The notes: generated by a model from the sequence alone, not told the origin. Shown: positions 28,898 to 37,682, numbered from the stretch's first letter. The stretch: 64,000 nt of DNA from an uncultured SAR116 cluster alpha proteobacterium (GCA_902518965.1 CABYIQ010000001.1:124001-188000); one strand, 5' to 3'. Numbers and translations: made by a program.

Positions 28898-29751
28898 GGA
28901 GCTGTCTCGTCAGAAATTTCTGCGTTTAATTTCTCTTCACGCTTATTCACATATAAATGAAGAATAGCAGCCGCTGTTTCCTCAATAGACCGGCGTGATA
29001 CATCCAAAACTGGCCAATTTTGTCCAGAAAATAACAGACGCGCTGACTTCAACTCATCATTTATATTGTCGAGATCTGCATAAGTGTCATTCTGGGTGTC
29101 GGACATATGTTGCAAGCGGTTCCGTCTGACCATGGATAATCTTTTTGCATCTGTTGTCAGGCCAACAATAAATATGTCAGGGGCGTTTTCAAGCAAATGC
29201 AAAGGAAAATCTACGTTTGGTACTAGAGCATAATTGGCGACGCGATAACCACGGTTGGCCAAATACATTGATGTCGGTGTCTTCGAGGTGCGTGATACAC
29301 CAACCAACAAAATTTGTGCATCCTTTAACCTGTCCATGTTTAACCCATCATCATGATTCACGGCAAAATCAACTGCTGCCATCCTATCAAAATAGGCTTT
29401 ATCCAGTTTGTGTTGGCCACCAGGCTGGGTGTTTTGCTGATATCCAAGGACAGAGCTAAGCATATCCATCAACGGGTCAAGAACTGACAGGCTGGGAATG
29501 TTGCTTTCTGAGCAAAGCCGTTCGATCAATCTCCTGATTTCAGGATCTACAACTGAATACAGAAGAATCCCAGGATTGCGCGTTAAAGCTGATGAAATTG
29601 TTTCAACGTGAGCAGGTGTACGAACCAAGGTCCAAATATGCTCAAGTATCTGCACATCAGGAAATTGGGCCAGCGCAGCACGCGCAACTTGATGGACAGT
29701 TTCGCCTGTGGAATCAGAAACCAAATGAATGTGTAATGATGAATGAGCCAT
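28894..29751 (-). CDS. Pyruvate, phosphate dikinase / PEP synthetase regulatory protein (DUF299, RP001-type)
   Basis: 285 aa. Bifunctional serine/threonine kinase and phosphorylase family that switches PPDK or PEP synthase off and on. Visible are HLVSDSTGETVHQVARAALAQF at the start (shown to 20: HLVSDSTGETVHQVARAA) and the P-loop-like LVGVSRTSKTPTSMYLANRG near residue 150. It is the homologue of the gene bordering the Caulobacter and Rickettsia origin region (RP001). First gene of the leftward unit; the 366 bases upstream are the candidate origin. Confidence 0.92.
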   Translation of the reverse strand: MAHSSLHIHLVSDSTGETVHQVARAALAQFPDVQILEHIWTLVRTPAHVETISSALTRNPGILLYSVVDPEIRRLIERLCSESNIPSLSVLDPLMDMLSSVLGYQQNTQPGGQHKLDKAYFDRMAAVDFAVNHDDGLNMDRLKDAQILLVGVSRTSKTPTSMYLANRGYRVANYALVPNVDFPLHLLENAPDIFIVGLTTDAKRLSMVRRNRLQHMSDTQNDTYADLDNINDELKSARLLFSGQNWPVLDVSRRSIEETAAAILHLYVNKREEKLNAEISDETAP

Positions 29752-29785
29752 GGTTTTGGTTGTTATATATCCAATGCGTGTTCGT

Positions 29786-29800
29786 TATTTGTTACAAATA
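29786..29800. repeat. Palindrome in the candidate origin
   Basis: TATTTGT-T-ACAAATA, a perfect 7-base inverted repeat around one central base. Two more small inverted repeats follow within 50 bases (GATGTT-GAA-AACATC at 29821-29835 and GTCCC-AG-GGGAC at 29837-29848). They could bind a regulator of the DUF299 gene or an initiation factor. Confidence 0.45.
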
Positions 29801-29942
29801 GCCTCAGCATACATATCTTTGATGTTGAAAACATCCGTCCCAGGGGACAGTTTCAAAAATTGTGCAGAATTATCCTTTTTATGAACATTTTATTAAATTT
29901 ATAGCTTCAACTGAAAAACATAAATTATCTAGGTTGACAATG

Positions 29943-29951
29943 TGGGGATAA
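29943..29951 (-). other. DnaA-box-like site 1
   Basis: Minus strand reads TTATCCCCA, 8 of 9 matches to TTATCCACA. It lies next to the AT-rich stretch of the candidate origin. Confidence 0.5.
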
Positions 29952-30014
29952 AATTACCAAACAAACAACATTATTGATTTATCTTGATCAAATTTTATTT
30001 CTTCAAGCGTGGTT

Positions 30015-30023
30015 AGTGGATAA
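30015..30023 (-). other. DnaA-box-like site 2
   Basis: Minus strand reads TTATCCACT, 8 of 9 matches to the consensus and the best core of the set. It is 3 bases from the next box and in the same orientation. Confidence 0.6.
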
Positions 30024-30026
30024 CTT

Positions 30027-30035
30027 TGTGGTTAA
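30027..30035 (-). other. DnaA-box-like site 3
   Basis: Minus strand reads TTAACCACA, 8 of 9 matches. The spacing of 12 bases start to start from site 2 puts the two on nearly the same helix face. Confidence 0.55.
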
Positions 30036-30058
30036 AATTCTTGAATACTGTATTTCAA

Positions 30059-30067
30059 GTTTCCACA
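30059..30067 (+). other. DnaA-box-like site 4 (weak)
   Basis: Plus strand reads GTTTCCACA, 7 of 9 matches, opposite in orientation to the other boxes and nearest to hemE. Weak on its own. Confidence 0.35.
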
Positions 30068-30117
30068 GGAACTGCAAAACCATCAATTTTTATAGTTTAA
30101 ATATAGAAGTATGAAAT

Positions 30118-31146
30118 ATGAAATTAATTGAAACCTTGTCTGGAAAACGCTCAAATCCACCTCCTATTTGGATTATGCGCCAAGCTGGACGCTACCTTCC
30201 TGAATATAGGGCAGTCAGACAGACGGAACCTGACTTTATCTCCTTTTGTTTAAATCCAAAAAAGGCCTGTAAAGTAACAGTCCAACCAATAAAACGCTAC
30301 CAATTTGACGCGTCCATAATATTCTCAGATATACTTCTAATACCATGGGCAATGAACAGAAATGTTCGTTTTATAGGTGGTATAGGGCCTAAGTTAGACG
30401 TTTTAACTTCTTTAAAAGATATTGAGATTTATGCTAATAAAGACCTTTCAAGTAAATATGAAGCTGTTGGAAAAGCTGTAAAATTGACCAGACAGACTTT
30501 ACCAAATAAAACGGCTCTTATCGGATTTTCAGGTGCCCCTTGGACGTTGATGACCTATTTACTTGAGGGAGGCAGCTCGCGCGATTTTGAAAACACAAAA
30601 TCATTTTTGTGGCAAAAACCTAATGAAGCAATTGAGATTATCAGAATTTTGACTGAGAAAATAGCTGAATTCCTAATTGTTCAAGCAAATCAAGGTGTAA
30701 ACGTTTTGATGTTGTTTGACAGTTGGGCAAGCGCTGTTCCCGCTAGCTGGCGCAATGAAATAATTTACAAACCACATCAAAATATATTAGAGATTTTACG
30801 GAAAAACGAAGTTTACCTCCCCTTTATTGGCTTTCCAAAAGGTATTGGTGAGGGGCTAATTAACTATGCAAACGAAGTTGAGACTAATTGCATTGCTCTT
30901 GATCAAAATACCGACCCTTTTTGGGCAAACCGAGTGCTACCTTCAAATATAGCTATCCAGGGAAATTTAGATCCTTTATGTCTTGTAACAGGGGGTCAGC
31001 AAATGAAGGATCAAATTAGCAGAATAATAGATTGTTTTGCAGACAGACCACACATATTTAACTTAGGACATGGTGTTGTGCCACAGACACCACCGGAACA
31101 TATCCAAGACCTTGTTGATTTCATCAGAATTAAAACAGGTGAATAA
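30118..31146 (+). CDS. hemE: Uroporphyrinogen decarboxylase
   Basis: 342 aa. Heme pathway enzyme making coproporphyrinogen III. PPIWIMRQAGRYLPEYRAVR near residue 15 carries the substrate-binding Arg residues; IIFSDILLIPWAM near 66, GFSGAPWTLMTYLLEGGSS near 140 and the C-terminal FNLGHGVVPQTPPEH are family blocks. All key blocks are intact. Its base composition is unlike its neighbours: rows 30241, 30421 and 30601 have 21, 18 and 18 G+C of 60, and the protein is rich in Lys, Asn and Ile. It abuts the candidate origin, and hemJ starts 2 bases after its stop. Confidence 0.96.
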   Translation: MKLIETLSGKRSNPPPIWIMRQAGRYLPEYRAVRQTEPDFISFCLNPKKACKVTVQPIKRYQFDASIIFSDILLIPWAMNRNVRFIGGIGPKLDVLTSLKDIEIYANKDLSSKYEAVGKAVKLTRQTLPNKTALIGFSGAPWTLMTYLLEGGSSRDFENTKSFLWQKPNEAIEIIRILTEKIAEFLIVQANQGVNVLMLFDSWASAVPASWRNEIIYKPHQNILEILRKNEVYLPFIGFPKGIGEGLINYANEVETNCIALDQNTDPFWANRVLPSNIAIQGNLDPLCLVTGGQQMKDQISRIIDCFADRPHIFNLGHGVVPQTPPEHIQDLVDFIRIKTGE

Positions 31147-31148
31147 CG

Positions 31149-31574
31149 ATGGATTATTTATGGATAAAAGCGTTACATTTAATTGCCGTTATGTCATGGA
31201 TGGCTGGTTTGTTATATCTGCCGCGTTTGTTTGTCTATCATGCGCTGGTTGAAGCTGAATCTTTAAGGGCGCAAACATTTAAACTAATGGAGCGCAGACT
31301 CCTTAAAGCTATAATGAATCCAGCAATGGTCGTGTCCTGGGCATTGGGATTATGGCTTTTACACCAGAACCCTGAACTATTAATAATGCCTTGGATGTGG
31401 GTAAAAATTGCTTGTGTTGTCGTGATGACCGCAGTGCATATGGCTTTTGCACGAATGCGTCGGCAGCTAGAACAAGATATCGCTTTAAGCGAGAAAGTAT
31501 ATCGATGGTGGAATGAAGTGCCCACAGTTTTGATGATAATTATTGTAATTATGGCAGTCGTTGAACCATTTTAA
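31149..31574 (+). CDS. hemJ: Protoporphyrinogen oxidase HemJ
   Basis: 141 aa, four hydrophobic segments (about residues 5-25, 55-75, 80-100 and 120-140). LHLIAVMSWMAGLLYLPRLF at residues 9-28 and the conserved Lys/Arg pattern around MERRLLKAIMNPAM are the UPF0093/HemJ signature. It converts protoporphyrinogen IX to protoporphyrin IX in the inner membrane. It is directly coupled to hemE, so two heme steps share a transcript. Confidence 0.92.
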   Translation: MDYLWIKALHLIAVMSWMAGLLYLPRLFVYHALVEAESLRAQTFKLMERRLLKAIMNPAMVVSWALGLWLLHQNPELLIMPWMWVKIACVVVMTAVHMAFARMRRQLEQDIALSEKVYRWWNEVPTVLMIIIVIMAVVEPF

Positions 31575-31746
31575 TCATCTCGGCGTGGTTGTTTAAGGCC
31601 ACAATATTTGACAGGATCAAGTTATTTATGGCATGAATAGTGCCGATATTTACACATAGATCAAAAATCCTCCTCAAAACTATGTGGCGGGCTCCACTTC
31701 CTGCAAAATTCCTCTTTTCATACATCTTTGTTCCAAGGTCAAAGAG

Positions 31747-33006
31747 ATGCATTTACAAGAATTAAAATCTAAAAGCGCAGCAGAGTTACTTGCTTACGCC
31801 GAAGAGCTAGAAATAGAAAACGCATCAACCTTGCGAACGCAGGATATGATGTTCGCAATTCTTAAACAGTTAGCTGAGAATGATGTTGTCATTCGTGGTA
31901 CAGGTGTCTTAGAGGTTTTGTCCGACGGTTTTGGGTTTCTGCGCGCTCCAGAATCAAATTATCTTCCAGGTCCAGATGATATTTATATTTCACCGAGCCA
32001 AGTGAGGCGGTTTGGTTTACGGACAGGCGATACCGTTGAGGGTGAGATTAGAGCCCCCAAGGATGGCGAGCGTTACTTTGCTTTGTTAAAAGTCGAATCT
32101 ATCAATTTTGAAAACCCTGACTCTGTACGCCACCGGATCAATTTCGATAATTTGACGCCTTTATATCCGGACTCAAAATTAACTATGGAATTACCCTTTG
32201 ATCCTGATAGAAAAGACAACACTCCGCGTGTCATGGATCTGATTTCACCTATAGGCAAAGGACAGCGCGGGTTAATCGTTGCTCCGCCACGTACTGGTAA
32301 AACCATGATGTTGCAAAGTATTGCACACGCAATTTCCGTGAACCATCCGGAAGTTTATCTGATCGTTTTGCTTATTGATGAGCGCCCAGAAGAAGTTACA
32401 GATATGCAACGGTCTGTAAATGGAGAAGTGATATCTTCAACTTTTGATGAGCCAGCATTACGCCATGTTCAGGTAACAGATATGGTCATCGAAAAAGCAA
32501 AAAGATTGGTTGAACATAAACGTGATGTTGTAATTCTGCTCGATTCAATTACTCGCTTGGCTCGTGCGTATAACACTGTTGTTCCATCCTCAGGAAAGGT
32601 ATTGACCGGTGGTGTTGATGCAAACGCGCTGCAGCGGCCTAAACGTTTTTTTGGTGCGGCTCGAAATGTTGAACAAGGCGGTTCATTGACGATTATTGCC
32701 ACCGCGTTGATTGAAACCGGGTCACGAATGGACGAGGTGATCTTTGAAGAGTTTAAAGGAACCGGGAATAGTGAGGTGGTTCTTGATCGTAAATTGTCTG
32801 ATAAACGTGTCTTCCCCGCAATTGATGTAACAAAATCTGGTACACGTAAAGAAGAATTGCTAGTTGATAAACAAACCTTGTCAAAAATGTGGGTGCTGCG
32901 CCGTATTCTGATGCAGATGGGACCAGTTGACGCGATGGAATTCCTAGCTGATAAAATGCGGCATTCAAAGACAAATAATGATTTCTTTGAGCAAATGAAT
33001 AGTTAG
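31747..33006 (+). CDS. rho: Transcription termination factor Rho
   Basis: 419 aa from the ATG at 31747 (AAGG upstream); the frame extends back to a GTG at 31684 with no family resemblance. N-terminal RNA-binding OB fold with [20 protein letters not shown] near residue 50, P-loop [19 protein letters not shown] near 165, [14 protein letters not shown] near 205 and the Q/R-loop region to the end. It is an ATP-dependent RNA helicase that ends transcripts. Synteny hemE-hemJ-rho-mnmE is that of the Caulobacter origin region. Confidence 0.97.
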   Translation: MHLQELKSKSAAELLAYAEELEIENASTLRTQDMMFAILKQLAENDVVIRGTGVLEVLSDGFGFLRAPESNYLPGPDDIYISPSQVRRFGLRTGDTVEGEIRAPKDGERYFALLKVESINFENPDSVRHRINFDNLTPLYPDSKLTMELPFDPDRKDNTPRVMDLISPIGKGQRGLIVAPPRTGKTMMLQSIAHAISVNHPEVYLIVLLIDERPEEVTDMQRSVNGEVISSTFDEPALRHVQVTDMVIEKAKRLVEHKRDVVILLDSITRLARAYNTVVPSSGKVLTGGVDANALQRPKRFFGAARNVEQGGSLTIIATALIETGSRMDEVIFEEFKGTGNSEVVLDRKLSDKRVFPAIDVTKSGTRKEELLVDKQTLSKMWVLRRILMQMGPVDAMEFLADKMRHSKTNNDFFEQMNS

Positions 33007-33010
33007 ACAG

Positions 33011-33502
33011 TCATATTTGTTTCGATTCTAAATCAATAAGCCATTGTTTTCTCTTAATATTATTCGGATCTCTTGGGTTCGTCTTGTTTCCGCCACTGTA
33101 GTTGTCAAATTTGCCGTCAGCTTGTACTATCCGGTGGCATGGGAGAATAATTGGCAATGGGTTACGCTTGCAGGCCTGACCAGCTGCTCTGGCCGCTTTA
33201 ATATTACCCCATCTTTGTGCAAATTCTTTATAGGTTATTACATCACCGAATGGCACCGTGGCTAACACAGACAACCATTTCACAAGAGCGGGGCTGTAAC
33301 TAGATAGATCAAGCGGAACTGTAAAATCTGCTAACTGGCTGCCCAAGTAGCACTTAATCTGTTTAACTGTTTCACGTGAAATCTCATTTTCCCGATCGGC
33401 CCTTAGGAAGGGTTTTTGTTGCCAATCAAGTCTAAATAGGCCGATGTCATTTGAACCGGCGCGCATGTAACCAAGTGGAGAGTGAAATGAACTTGTATAC
33501 AT
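33011..33502 (-). CDS. ogt: Methylated-DNA--protein-cysteine methyltransferase
   Basis: 163 aa from the ATG at 33500-33502; a GTG three codons upstream is possible. Suicide repair protein for O6-alkylguanine. The active-site motif PIILPCHRIVQADG with the acceptor Cys is near residue 120, preceded by VPFGDVITYKEFAQRWG and RAAGQACKRNP (the HTH and Asn/Arg finger). The only leftward gene between the origin and parB. A 14/16 parS-like site lies inside it and is translated as ISRET. Confidence 0.93.
   Translation of the reverse strand: MYTSSFHSPLGYMRAGSNDIGLFRLDWQQKPFLRADRENEISRETVKQIKCYLGSQLADFTVPLDLSSYSPALVKWLSVLATVPFGDVITYKEFAQRWGNIKAARAAGQACKRNPLPIILPCHRIVQADGKFDNYSGGNKTNPRDPNNIKRKQWLIDLESKQI
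33368..33383. other. parS-like site inside ogt
   Basis: TGTTTCACGTGAAATC matches the palindromic parS consensus TGTTTCACGTGAAACA at 14 of 16 positions. On the ogt strand it encodes Ile-Ser-Arg-Glu-Thr. It is about 3.3 kb from the candidate origin, the nearest of the set. Confidence 0.6.
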
Positions 33503-33580
33503 GGTGTCCACCAGTTTGAAGTTGTAGGGCGGGGCCGGTTTGTATATTTAACCTTAACACATATGACACTTTTGACCATC

Positions 33581-34954
33581 ATGATGAAAATACCTTCCTT
33601 CACAGACACAATTTTCGCGTTAGCAACACCACCCGGCCGCTCAGCTCTGGCCGTTATCCGTGTTTCAGGTCCACAAGCCGCTGGTGTGCCAGAGTTGTTT
33701 GGGGCGACATCACTACTACCTCGGCAGGCACAAAGGCGATGGCTGAAAGATAAGGAAGGAAATCTCATCGATGATGTTATGATGATTGCATTTGTTGGCC
33801 CCCGTTCGGCAACAGGAGAGGATGTAACAGAGATTCATTGCCATGGTTCACCAGCTGTGGTTGAAGATATCCTTAATCATCTTGCGGCTGTGTCAGGTTT
33901 TCGCTTGGCCGAGGCGGGTGAATTCACTCGTCGCTCTCTTGATAATAATAAAACGGATATCACAGCGGCTGAAGGGCTTGCTGATCTGATTGACGCCAAT
34001 ACATCTCTGCAGCGTGTTCAGGCTGCCGCGCAGATGGCAGGCAGTCTGCGCCGGCCTATTGAAAATTGGCGGACGGAAATAATTTCCTGCCTGTCCGAGT
34101 TAGAGGCCTCAATAGACTTCGCCGACGAAGACCTCCCTACAACATTAGAAACGCAGATTAGAAACCGAATTCAAACAATTCACGATGACATGAAAGCAGG
34201 TTTGGCTGATTTTCACAAAGGCCAGATCATCAGAACGGGACTTTCTATTGTGTTGGCGGGCCCAGTAAATGCTGGTAAATCGACTTTGTTGAATTTGTTG
34301 GCGAGACGTCCAGCTGCGATTGTGTCGACTATGCCAGGCACTACAAGGGATACTATAGAGGTTGGTCTTGAAATAGCGGGCGTTTCAGTGGCGGTAAAAG
34401 ATACAGCAGGATGGCGCCAGACAGATGATCCTGTAGAAAAAGAAGGCATTAAGCGGGCTAAACAGGCAGCGGCAGACGCAGATATTCTCGTTGTTGTTGT
34501 TGATGGCAGTCAGCCTGGCTGGTCTGAAGATATGGATGAAATCATCACTTGGGGGCCACAAACACCCCTCATTTTGCTGAACAAAAGTGATGTGGGTTTA
34601 GTGACTGATGACAAACGGCACGCAGCAGACTGCGCCTCTGAAGAAACCGTTCTATCCATAAGCGCAAAAGACGGATCAGGGCTGAGTGAATTCGAGACGC
34701 GGCTAGGGGAGATTATCCAGAATCTGAACCGCACTTCATCATCCATTACACTAACACGTGTGCGCCATCAGCAGGCAGTTCGCCAGGCTGTGGAGCATTT
34801 AGGGGCGAGCCTACATTTATCTGTAGCTAACCACACAGAATTGGTGGCTGAGGAGTTCAGGTCAGCTACACTAGCGCTGTCCCGTATTCTTGGGCATGTT
34901 GACATTGAGGATGTTCTTGATCATATTTTTTCAAACTTTTGCATAGGCAAATAA
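33581..34954 (+). CDS. mnmE: tRNA modification GTPase MnmE
   Basis: 457 aa from the ATG at 33581 (33584 and 33563 are alternatives). With MnmG it adds cmnm5 to the wobble uridine. TIFALATPPGRSALAVIRVSG opens the formyl-THF domain (shown to 20: TIFALATPPGRSALAVIRVS), G1 loop is GPVNAGKSTLLN near residue 225, the DTAG box is KDTAGWRQ, and NKSD is the G4 motif. It ends in FCIGK, with the conserved C-terminal Cys. Divergent from ogt. Confidence 0.96.
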   Translation: MMKIPSFTDTIFALATPPGRSALAVIRVSGPQAAGVPELFGATSLLPRQAQRRWLKDKEGNLIDDVMMIAFVGPRSATGEDVTEIHCHGSPAVVEDILNHLAAVSGFRLAEAGEFTRRSLDNNKTDITAAEGLADLIDANTSLQRVQAAAQMAGSLRRPIENWRTEIISCLSELEASIDFADEDLPTTLETQIRNRIQTIHDDMKAGLADFHKGQIIRTGLSIVLAGPVNAGKSTLLNLLARRPAAIVSTMPGTTRDTIEVGLEIAGVSVAVKDTAGWRQTDDPVEKEGIKRAKQAAADADILVVVVDGSQPGWSEDMDEIITWGPQTPLILLNKSDVGLVTDDKRHAADCASEETVLSISAKDGSGLSEFETRLGEIIQNLNRTSSSITLTRVRHQQAVRQAVEHLGASLHLSVANHTELVAEEFRSATLALSRILGHVDIEDVLDHIFSNFCIGK

Positions 34955-35000
34955 AGCATAAACAATCCATCACAGCCTTCTGGCCGGTGCTGAAGATTGA

Positions 35001-35016
35001 TGTTTCACGTGAAACA
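35001..35016. other. parS centromere site, perfect
   Basis: TGTTTCACGTGAAACA, a perfect 16-base palindrome identical to the alphaproteobacterial parS consensus. It lies in the 153-base gap between mnmE and mnmG, 4.9 kb from the candidate origin and 3.5 kb before parB. Confidence 0.9.
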
Positions 35017-35107
35017 GCGTAGATTACCGGAAATACAAGCAGCTAGGGCAAATTAGTAGTTTTAGTTGAAAAGTTTATATTTTTGGCTAAATGTGCGGAT
35101 TAAAAAA

Positions 35108-37018
35108 ATGACACTCAGAAAATTTGATGTTGTGGTAATTGGTGGCGGCCACGCTGGGACAGAAGCAGCAGCGGCAGCAGCACGCATGGGTGTAAAGACC
35201 GCTCTTGTCACTATGAAAGCCGACAAAATTGGTGAAATGTCATGTAATCCGGCGATTGGCGGCCTTGGTAAGGGTCAGCTTGTATGCGAGATAGATGCGC
35301 TTGATGGGCTAATGGGGCGGGCAATTGATAAAGCCGGTATTCAGTTTAGAATGTTGAACAGGTCGCGTGGTCCAGCTGTTCACGGCCCACGTGCACAAGC
35401 TGATCGTAAACTCTACCGACAGGCGATACAGGCTTTTTTGGCTCACCAGAAGAATTTGACAATTCTTGAGGGCGCCGTTGCCGATATTGAAATAAATCAG
35501 GGTCGTGTCTCGGGGATCCTAACTGAAAATGGCGAGATGATCAAATCAGATGCTGTGGTTCTGACAACAGGTACATTTTTAGGTGGTTTAATTCATCTTG
35601 GTTCAGAGCGGACCCCAGCTGGGCGTGTTGGCGAGGCCCCATCACTCGCCTTGGCAAAGCGGTTGCGAGAGATGAAGCTACCAGTTGGTCGATTGAAAAC
35701 AGGTACGCCCGCCCGACTTGACGGACGCACAATTGATTGGTCGCGGTTGACTATGCAGCCCGCTGACCGTGACCCTGTTCCCTTTTCTACGTTGACAGAC
35801 CAGATAGATGTCCCGCAAATCGATTGTGCTATAACCCGTACCAATTCAAAAACCCACAAGATTATTTCACAGTCCCTTCATTTGTCTGCTGTCTATTCAG
35901 GCCAGATTGAAGGGCAAGGCCCACGTTATTGCCCATCTATTGAGGATAAGGTGCATAGGTTTGCGGACAGGGATTCACATCAGATTTTTTTGGAGCCTGA
36001 GGGCCTTGATGACCATACAGTCTATCCCAACGGGATATCTACGAGCCTGCCACGCGAAGTACAAGCCGCTCTGGTTGCATCAATTGAGGGTCTTGAGACG
36101 GCTAAGATTTTACAATTTGGCTATGCGATTGAATATGATTTTATTGACCCACGGGCATTATTATCTTCTCTCGAGCTGAAAGCTTTACCCGGTTTGTTTC
36201 TAGCTGGACAGATAAACGGAACGACGGGATATGAAGAGGCGGCTGCACAAGGTCTCATTGCGGGCGTAAACGCTGCCCTCAGCCTTTCTTCATCATCAAA
36301 ACAAAAACAGAATTTTGTCCTTGACCGAGCAGATGCTTATATCGGTGTCATGATAGATGATCTGGTTACAAAAGGAGCGCCAGAACCTTATCGAATGTTC
36401 ACATCACGTGCTGAATACAGATTATTCTTGCGTGCTGATAATGCTGACCAGCGTTTAACTGATAAGGGCATAGAAATTGGATGTGTCGGGCTAGAACGGC
36501 GCCGTCACTGGTCGTCAAAAAAGCAAGATTTGTCGATGGCACAGGCGCTTTTAAACACAAATCCAAAACGGCCGAAAGAACTTTTTGCAAAAGGTCTGCC
36601 TGTTTCACGTGATGGTGGTGCCAAAACACCTGCGGAATTGCTGGCTTTAGAAGGAGTTCGCCTTATTGACTGTAAGCGGTTATGGCCTGAATTGGGGGAC
36701 ATCGACTCCAAATTGCACGGTCAACTTGAGACAGATTGCCGCTATTCTGGTTATCTCGCGCGTCAGCAGGCAGATATTGAGGCCATGCGGCGTGATGATG
36801 CATTGAGAATACCTCCGCAAACTTCATTTCTCTCGATCGGCGGGCTGTCTGCTGAATCCTGTGATTTGCTCCAGCGCTACCAGCCTGAGACAATTGGACA
36901 GGCTAGCCGTATTCCGGGAATGACGCCAGCAGCTCTGGTTGCTGTTCTGCGGTATCTTAAAAAAGAACGTACAGTCACATCGTCTCAGGCTGAGCAGGTG
37001 CAAGCGACAGAGCTGTAG
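35108..37018 (+). CDS. mnmG: tRNA uridine-5-carboxymethylaminomethyl modification enzyme MnmG
   Basis: 636 aa from the ATG at 35108; the frame runs back to a TTG (35066) but that part is not conserved. FAD protein with [20 protein letters not shown] at the start, [21 protein letters not shown] near residue 48 (shown to 20: [20 protein letters not shown]), [17 protein letters not shown] near 375 and TSRAEYRL near 430. It works with MnmE. Its partner gene lies upstream and rsmG follows 8 bases later. A weak parS-like site lies at 36601. Confidence 0.96.
   Translation: MTLRKFDVVVIGGGHAGTEAAAAAARMGVKTALVTMKADKIGEMSCNPAIGGLGKGQLVCEIDALDGLMGRAIDKAGIQFRMLNRSRGPAVHGPRAQADRKLYRQAIQAFLAHQKNLTILEGAVADIEINQGRVSGILTENGEMIKSDAVVLTTGTFLGGLIHLGSERTPAGRVGEAPSLALAKRLREMKLPVGRLKTGTPARLDGRTIDWSRLTMQPADRDPVPFSTLTDQIDVPQIDCAITRTNSKTHKIISQSLHLSAVYSGQIEGQGPRYCPSIEDKVHRFADRDSHQIFLEPEGLDDHTVYPNGISTSLPREVQAALVASIEGLETAKILQFGYAIEYDFIDPRALLSSLELKALPGLFLAGQINGTTGYEEAAAQGLIAGVNAALSLSSSSKQKQNFVLDRADAYIGVMIDDLVTKGAPEPYRMFTSRAEYRLFLRADNADQRLTDKGIEIGCVGLERRRHWSSKKQDLSMAQALLNTNPKRPKELFAKGLPVSRDGGAKTPAELLALEGVRLIDCKRLWPELGDIDSKLHGQLETDCRYSGYLARQQADIEAMRRDDALRIPPQTSFLSIGGLSAESCDLLQRYQPETIGQASRIPGMTPAALVAVLRYLKKERTVTSSQAEQVQATEL
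36601..36616. other. Degenerate parS-like half site in mnmG
   Basis: TGTTTCACGTGATGGT matches the first 12 bases of parS but none of the last four. It encodes Val-Ser-Arg-Asp in the mnmG frame. It may be a weak ParB site or a decayed one. Confidence 0.35.
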
Positions 37019-37026
37019 AGCATATA

Positions 37027-37650
37027 TTGACTTTCAATCATATTTTTCCATCTGAAAGCACCCAGCAAGAGGTATGTGCTTATCTCAATGTTTCACGTGA
37101 AACAGAAGCAAAACTTGAGACTTTTGTCAGTTTGCTGAAAAAATGGCAACAGCGCATTAACCTTGTATCTTCAAAAACCCTGCCTTATGTCTGGCAACGC
37201 CATATTTTGGATTGTGCGCAATTGATCACTCATTTGCCTGTTAGACCGGGACGGATCATGGACATTGGGTCTGGGGCAGGGTTGCCAGGCTTGATCCTTG
37301 CTATATTGACAGAATTTGAAGTGCATTTGGTCGAATCAGATACGAAAAAAGTAGCGTTTATGCGAACGGCCCTGGCTAAACTTGATGTGCATGCAACTAT
37401 TCATCACGCCCGTATTGAAGAGTTGCCGTTTTTAGATATTGATATCATTACAGCGCGTGCGCTTGCACCACTCTCAAAATTAATTCAGCTGACACAGAAA
37501 CAGGATCATCCTAGACTTTCCTATCTGTTTTTGAAAGGAAGGGGGGTAAATGAGGAATTGACCGAACTGCCGACATCGTCAACACTAACAGTAATATCCT
37601 ATCCCAGTATAACTGATCAGGATTCTTCAATCATATATCTAAAAAGATAA
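37027..37650 (+). CDS. rsmG: 16S rRNA 7-methylguanosine G527 methyltransferase
   Basis: 207 aa. SAM-binding IMDIGSGAGLPGLILAILTE near residue 78, INLVSSKTLPYVWQRHILD near 45 and ARALAPLSKL near 140 are the family blocks. No ATG or GTG is available: a TGA in frame lies just inside mnmG, and the only usable codon before the conserved part is the TTG at 37027, with GAG 7 bases upstream. So a TTG start is likely. A perfect parS site is built into the coding sequence (37089-37104), giving NVSRETE. Confidence 0.92.
   Translation: MTFNHIFPSESTQQEVCAYLNVSRETEAKLETFVSLLKKWQQRINLVSSKTLPYVWQRHILDCAQLITHLPVRPGRIMDIGSGAGLPGLILAILTEFEVHLVESDTKKVAFMRTALAKLDVHATIHHARIEELPFLDIDIITARALAPLSKLIQLTQKQDHPRLSYLFLKGRGVNEELTELPTSSTLTVISYPSITDQDSSIIYLKR
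37089..37104. other. parS centromere site, perfect, inside rsmG
   Basis: TGTTTCACGTGAAACA, identical to the site at 35001. It lies in the rsmG frame and encodes Val-Ser-Arg-Glu-Thr. It is 0.6 kb before parA. Confidence 0.9.
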
Positions 37651-37682
37651 AAATGTCTATTAATCAGAAGGTTAATTGTTTT

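Larger units (their letters stand above)
29752..30117. other. Candidate chromosomal replication origin (oriC)
   Basis: 366 bases without a gene, lying between hemE and the DUF299 gene, the same pair that flanks the Caulobacter origin. It is AT-rich, especially 29881-29930 and 29960-30000. DnaA-box-like 9-mers (consensus TTATCCACA) lie at 29943-29951, 30015-30023 and 30027-30035, each 8 of 9, and 30059-30067 at 7 of 9. Short palindromes lie at 29786-29800, 29821-29835 and 37-48 of the same row. Gene direction switches here, leftward to the left and rightward to the right. parS sites and parAB follow within 8 kb. No GANTC site was found inside. Position and boxes are seen; origin function is inferred. 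Confidence 0.75.

Noticed and set aside
29752-30117. CtrA-type TTAA-N7-TTAA sites in the candidate origin
   Set aside because: I looked for the pair at the right spacing and found none.
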